In this document: positions 60,733 through 64,000 of the stretch, piece after piece
Layout: every line of letters starts with the position of its first letter
How positions within the stretch are numbered: position 1 is the first letter of the stretch
Source: Trichococcus sp. K1Tr
GTDB lineage: Bacteria; Bacillota; Bacilli; Lactobacillales; Aerococcaceae
Direction: 5' to 3'
Length of the DNA stretch: 64,000 bases
Assembly: GCF_028309625.1 (NCBI RefSeq)
Contig: NZ_JAQMHR010000003.1
Coordinates: 62,001 to 126,000 of the forward strand
The notes under the pieces: model-generated
Database searches by the model: none
Told to the model about the DNA's origin: nothing
The model's input: the letters and a program-made list of their open reading frames with translations, nothing else
Position numbers and translations under genes: made by a program

Positions 60733-62115
60733 ATGAAAAAACAATATACGGTAGCACCGGTAATAAAAAATGAGAAGATGACTGTAACATTTGAGGACTT
60801 AACGTCAGAAGGTATGGGTGTCGCAAAAGTTGAGGGTTATCCATTATTTGTAGCGGATGGACTACCGGGTGAACGTGCCACCATCAAAGTGACAAAAGTC
60901 GGCAAATCGTTTGGATTCGCCCGCATTGAGGAAAGATTGAGCAGTTCTCCTGACCGTATCCCGACACGCGATGTTAAAGGAACACGCGTTGGTACAATGC
61001 CATTGCAGAACTTGCGTTACTCTGCCCAATTGGCATTCAAAAAGAACAACGTCGAACAAGTGATGAAACGCATTGCCAAAATGCCTGAAGTCGAAGTCAA
61101 ACCGACAATCGGCATGGAAAATCCTTGGGGTTACCGCAACAAAGCACAGATCCCGGTACGTCAAAAAGACGGCAAATTGGTTACCGGATTCTTCCGCACC
61201 AACACACATGAATTGATCCCGATGGAAAACTTCCAGATCCAGGATCCAAAAATCGATGAAGCCATCGTAAAAGTCCGTGACATTCTGCAAGAATTCAACG
61301 TGAAAGCATACGACGAGAAAAAACATACCGGAAATATCCGTCACATCATGATCCGCCGCGGTTATTACACAGGTGAAATGATGGTTGTCTTGGTGACGCG
61401 TACGGCGAAATTGTTCCCGCAAAGCAAAATCATTCCGGCTATTTTGGAAGCTTTACCGGAAGTGGTCAGCATCGTCCAAAACGTGAACCCGAAGCAAAAC
61501 AATGTCATCCTAGGTGACGAAACGATCGTATTGCACGGTGAAGATGTCTACCACGACAAATTGATGGGCCATACATTCGCTATCTCTTCCCGTTCATTCT
61601 ATCAAGTGAACCCGATTCAAACGGAAAAACTTTATAAATTGGCGATCGAAGCTGCACAATTGACAGGCGAAGAAACCGTCATCGATGCCTATTGCGGAAT
61701 CGGAACGATCTCCCTGTCATTGGCTGAAAAAGCGAAACACGTTTATGCGATGGAAGTTGTTCCTGATGCCGTGAAGATGGCTGAAATGAATGCTGCAGCA
61801 AACAACATCGACAACATCACCTTCGAAGTCGGTGCTGCTGAAGAAGTGATGCCGAAATGGGCTGCTGAAGGCGTCAAAGCCGATGTCTTGGTTGTCGATC
61901 CTCCACGCAAAGGCTTGGAACCGGCCTTCATCGAAGCTGCTTTGGAAATCGCTCCTGAGCGTATCGTCTACGTCAGCTGCAACCCAGCTACTATGGCACG
62001 CGACCTACAGTTATTCCACGAAGGCGGCTACAGCGTAGGCAGCATCCAACCAGTGGATCTGTTCCCGCAAACACTGCATGTTGAATCAGTAGTGGCGTTG
62101 ACACGCAACAAATAA
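60733..62115 (+). CDS. rlmD: 23S rRNA (uracil-5-)-methyltransferase RlmD/RlmCD-like
   Basis: 460 residues. N-terminal TRAM domain (about 8-65: VTFEDLTSEGMGVAKVEGYPLFVADGLPGERATIKV), then the RumA fold with RNKAQIPV, SRSFYQVNPIQTEKLY, IDAYCGIGTISLSLA (SAM), DPPRKGLEP and the nucleophile Cys in IVYVSCNPATMARDL. The four Fe-S cluster cysteines normal for RumA (C-x5-C-G-G-C and a later C) are all missing here; the region reads RDVKGTRVGTMPLQN. Methyl target (U747/U1939-type) inferred. RBS GAACTGAGGAGCACAT. Confidence 0.9.
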   Translation: MKKQYTVAPVIKNEKMTVTFEDLTSEGMGVAKVEGYPLFVADGLPGERATIKVTKVGKSFGFARIEERLSSSPDRIPTRDVKGTRVGTMPLQNLRYSAQLAFKKNNVEQVMKRIAKMPEVEVKPTIGMENPWGYRNKAQIPVRQKDGKLVTGFFRTNTHELIPMENFQIQDPKIDEAIVKVRDILQEFNVKAYDEKKHTGNIRHIMIRRGYYTGEMMVVLVTRTAKLFPQSKIIPAILEALPEVVSIVQNVNPKQNNVILGDETIVLHGEDVYHDKLMGHTFAISSRSFYQVNPIQTEKLYKLAIEAAQLTGEETVIDAYCGIGTISLSLAEKAKHVYAMEVVPDAVKMAEMNAAANNIDNITFEVGAAEEVMPKWAAEGVKADVLVVDPPRKGLEPAFIEAALEIAPERIVYVSCNPATMARDLQLFHEGGYSVGSIQPVDLFPQTLHVESVVALTRNK

Positions 62116-62129
62116 ATGAAATAAAACAG

Positions 62130-62175
62130 AAAGCCGCAAGGTAGTCATGAATGATGACTGTTCTTGCGGCTTTTT
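62130..62175 (+). terminator. Terminator after rlmD
   Basis: AAAGCCGCAAG/CTTGCGGCTTT with inner AGTCAT/ATGACT, then T run. Confidence 0.9.
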
Positions 62176-62180
62176 GTGCC

Positions 62181-62208
62181 CTGACAGTCCATACTGGTAT
62201 GATATAAT
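62181..62208 (+). promoter_or_regulatory. Promoter of the SDR gene
   Basis: CTGACA, 16-base spacer, TATAAT preceded by TGa. Best promoter in the right end of the window; leader about 110 bases. Confidence 0.75.
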
Positions 62209-62325
62209 CAACCTAAATGAGAACGGTTACATAACCATATTATAGGGAAGGGTTTTGACGACGGATAGGAGGGGGATCTTCTGTCCAAGTTGGAATGGCT
62301 GAATGCAAAATATTGGAGGAGTTTT

Positions 62326-63114
62326 ATGAAAAACATTGTGATAACGGGTAGTACTCGTGGCATTGGTTTTTCTATGGCAACCGAGTTTCTGCGTGCCGGA
62401 TGCAATGTCACGCTGTCCAGCAGAGGTGAAGCAATAGCGGCATCAATTCGAAAGGAGCTGTCGCCCTTTGAGGGGAAATACATCTATGTCCCCTGCGATG
62501 TCCGGGAAAAAGAAAATCTGCAGAAACTCTGGGATACTTCTGTGGTGCAGTGGGGAGAGATAGATATATGGATAAATAACGCGGGGCAAAATACGACACG
62601 CGTGTTTTCTTGGGAAACGGACGGAACATGTACCGAAAACATCATTAAGACCAATCTAATCGGTATGATATACGGCTCACAGATTGCGGCAACGGGAATG
62701 CTGAAACAGGGTCATGGTGCAATATACAGTATGGAGGGTTTAGGTTCAAACAACATGGTCCAGCCAAAAACAATATTGTACGGTACTACCAAACATGCCT
62801 TAACGTACTTCATGAGAGGGCTCGCCAAGGAACTGGAGGGTACCAATGTAATAGCTGGGCGGTTGTCCCCTGGCATGGTGCTGACTGACTTCATCACAAA
62901 AACGCCTGATGGTAAGCGGTCTGAGGTCTTCTCAGATGAGAAGTTCAGAAAGACATTCAATATATTGGCAGATAAACCGGAAACGGTTGCAAAATATTTT
63001 GTGCCGAGAATACTGAAGAACCTCAAAAACGACGCCCAGATTGCTTGGCTGACAAACCGAAAAGCGGCCTGGCGTTTTATGACTGCAGGATTCCGCAAAG
63101 ACAGGCTGATATAG
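62326..63114 (+). CDS. Short-chain dehydrogenase/reductase
   Basis: 262 residues. NAD(P)-binding ITGSTRGIGFSMA at residue 6, NNAG near 92, Ser in AIYSMEG and the Y-x-x-x-K motif YGTTKHAL near 158. Classical SDR; a similar C-terminal arrangement occurs in proteins annotated as chlorophyll-b-reductase-like, which is only a fold-level hint. Substrate unknown. Start ATG 62326 follows TTGGAGGAGTTTT; ATG 62290 is before that site. Confidence 0.85.
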   Translation: MKNIVITGSTRGIGFSMATEFLRAGCNVTLSSRGEAIAASIRKELSPFEGKYIYVPCDVREKENLQKLWDTSVVQWGEIDIWINNAGQNTTRVFSWETDGTCTENIIKTNLIGMIYGSQIAATGMLKQGHGAIYSMEGLGSNNMVQPKTILYGTTKHALTYFMRGLAKELEGTNVIAGRLSPGMVLTDFITKTPDGKRSEVFSDEKFRKTFNILADKPETVAKYFVPRILKNLKNDAQIAWLTNRKAAWRFMTAGFRKDRLI

Positions 63115-63217
63115 GGAACTGTCTCAACTTGAGCTCTTACTTTCCTAAGAAAGCATGGATCGAAACAATCGAAATAGATAGATAAGCAAAAATTTGGGCA
63201 TATTGATCTGTGCGTAG

Positions 63218-63223
63218 TATGAT
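63218..63223 (+). promoter_or_regulatory. Possible -10 of the YghU-like gene
   Basis: TATGAT with TTGGGC 18 bases upstream (63194-63199). Confidence 0.4.
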
Positions 63224-63257
63224 GAAGTAACGAATAAATATGATGAGGAGTGCTATT

Positions 63258-64000
63258 ATGACGGCATATGAATTACCAAAAGTATGGCAGTGGAAAGAAG
63301 AGAACTCAAATAAAGTGGGCAACCGTCCAACAGCCGGCAGTCGATTCGAACAAAAATTACCAGTCGGAGAGGCTCCGTTTCAACTCTATTCATTAGGAAC
63401 ACCGAATGGCATAAAAGTCACAATCATGTTCGAAGAACTGAAAGAATTAAGTGTAGCGGGTGCAGACTATGACTTGTACACTATCAACATCGGGGAAGGT
63501 GACCAGTTCGGTTCGGATTTTGTCGAGATTAATCCGAACTCCAAAATTCCGGCGCTTGTTGACCAAAGTCTAAGTCCGCGTGTGGAAATTTTTGAATCGG
63601 GATCCATTCTTCTTTACTTGGCAGAGAAATTTGGCCAACTGATCCCGACAGATATCCATGGCCGGACCGAAACCCTTAATTGGTTATTCTGGCAAATAGG
63701 GGCAGGGCCCTATGTTGGGGGAGGATTTGGTCACTTTTTCGCTTATGCTCCTGAGCCTATGCAATACCCGATTGATCGCTTCACGATGGAGACGAAACGT
63801 CAGCTGGATTTGCTCGATAAAACTTTAGCGGAGCGTCCTTATGTGGCAGGCGATACCTATACCATCGCGGATATTGCCATATGGTCTTGGTACGGTCGTT
63901 TAGCTTTAGGGAAACTATATGAAGGATCTTATGAATTTTTAAATCTGGATGAATACTCTCATCTCTTGGAATGGTCTAAGCGTATTGCAGAACGACCTGG
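63258..64000 (+). CDS. yghU: Glutathione S-transferase YghU-like (partial, runs off the window)
   Basis: Open from ATG 63258 to the last base, 247 codons, C-terminus missing. N-terminal thioredoxin-like domain with PFQLYSLGTPNGIKVTIMFEEL and NPNSKIPALVD, ESGSILLYLAEKFG; C-terminal helical domain with YPIDRFTMETKRQLDLLDKTL and YTIADIAIWSWYGRL. Matches YghU/YfcG-type nu-class transferases with disulfide-bond reductase activity. Glutathione itself is often scarce in Lactobacillales, so the natural thiol is uncertain. RBS GATGAGGAGTGCTATT. Confidence 0.88.
   Translation, partial: MTAYELPKVWQWKEENSNKVGNRPTAGSRFEQKLPVGEAPFQLYSLGTPNGIKVTIMFEELKELSVAGADYDLYTINIGEGDQFGSDFVEINPNSKIPALVDQSLSPRVEIFESGSILLYLAEKFGQLIPTDIHGRTETLNWLFWQIGAGPYVGGGFGHFFAYAPEPMQYPIDRFTMETKRQLDLLDKTLAERPYVAGDTYTIADIAIWSWYGRLALGKLYEGSYEFLNLDEYSHLLEWSKRIAERP

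Overview
The window looks like core chromosome of a low-GC Gram-positive of the order Lactobacillales, most likely Carnobacteriaceae (Trichococcus-like). Grounds: ordinary Shine-Dalgarno sites and sigma-A promoters, a LiaX-LiaY-LiaZ cluster followed by hprK-lgt-ppaX, a CamS pheromone lipoprotein inside a pcrA-ligA-camS-gatCAB-dgkB-rlmD order as in enterococci, an LtaS-type lipoteichoic acid synthase, and base composition near the middle of the range by eye. The genus is inference. No rRNA, tRNA, insertion sequence, prophage or CRISPR array was seen.

Layout. 0-2.4 kb: end of a phosphate-uptake operon (two pstB copies, phoU). 2.5-5.8 kb: a CzrA-like zinc sensor and uvrA, the latter behind a LexA-type box. 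6.3-8.5 kb: liaXYZ cell-envelope stress genes. 8.7-14.4 kb: hprK, lgt, ppaX, gpsA, galU, trxB (carbon control, lipoprotein and lipid precursors, UDP-glucose, redox). 14.5-20.8 kb: phosphoglucomutase, then azoreductase and asparagine synthase on the minus strand, then glpK with a cre site. 20.8-24.2 kb: rapZ-yvcK-whiA and a short SSB. 24.3-28.7 kb: a two-component system and, on the minus strand, an LtaS-type synthase. 28.9-38.3 kb: VanZ-like protein, RlmI-like methyltransferase, BaiN-like flavoprotein, nitroreductase, a MacB/FtsX-type ABC exporter with a very long coiled-coil ectodomain, and an aromatic acid exporter-like protein. 38.6-44.1 kb: a complete branched-chain amino-acid ABC importer (liv genes) with a CodY-like box over its promoter and a CBS-ACT protein at its end. 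44.3-48.5 kb: an HTH-type hypothetical, a VanY-like lipoprotein, a GH73 glucosaminidase, a degenerate PurK-like protein and a GntR regulator. 48.6-57.6 kb: pcrA, ligA, camS, gatCAB. 58.3-64 kb: dgkB, a thioredoxin-like lipoprotein, a VOC protein, rlmD, a short-chain dehydrogenase and a YghU-type glutathione transferase cut by the window end.

The most unusual DNA is non-coding. Between the gatB stop and its terminator lies a block of about 500 bp, bounded by a perfect 15-bp direct repeat. It holds two identical 71-bp double-hairpin units alternating with two roughly 100-nt modules whose stems differ in sequence but keep pairing (covariation) while internal-loop bases stay constant. This is a candidate undescribed structured RNA or palindromic mobile repeat. 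Two other intergenic regions (5.96-6.10 kb and 59.90-60.07 kb) carry arrays of imperfect palindromes with about the same 52-bp period. Many promoters here carry an extended -10 (TGn before the hexamer).
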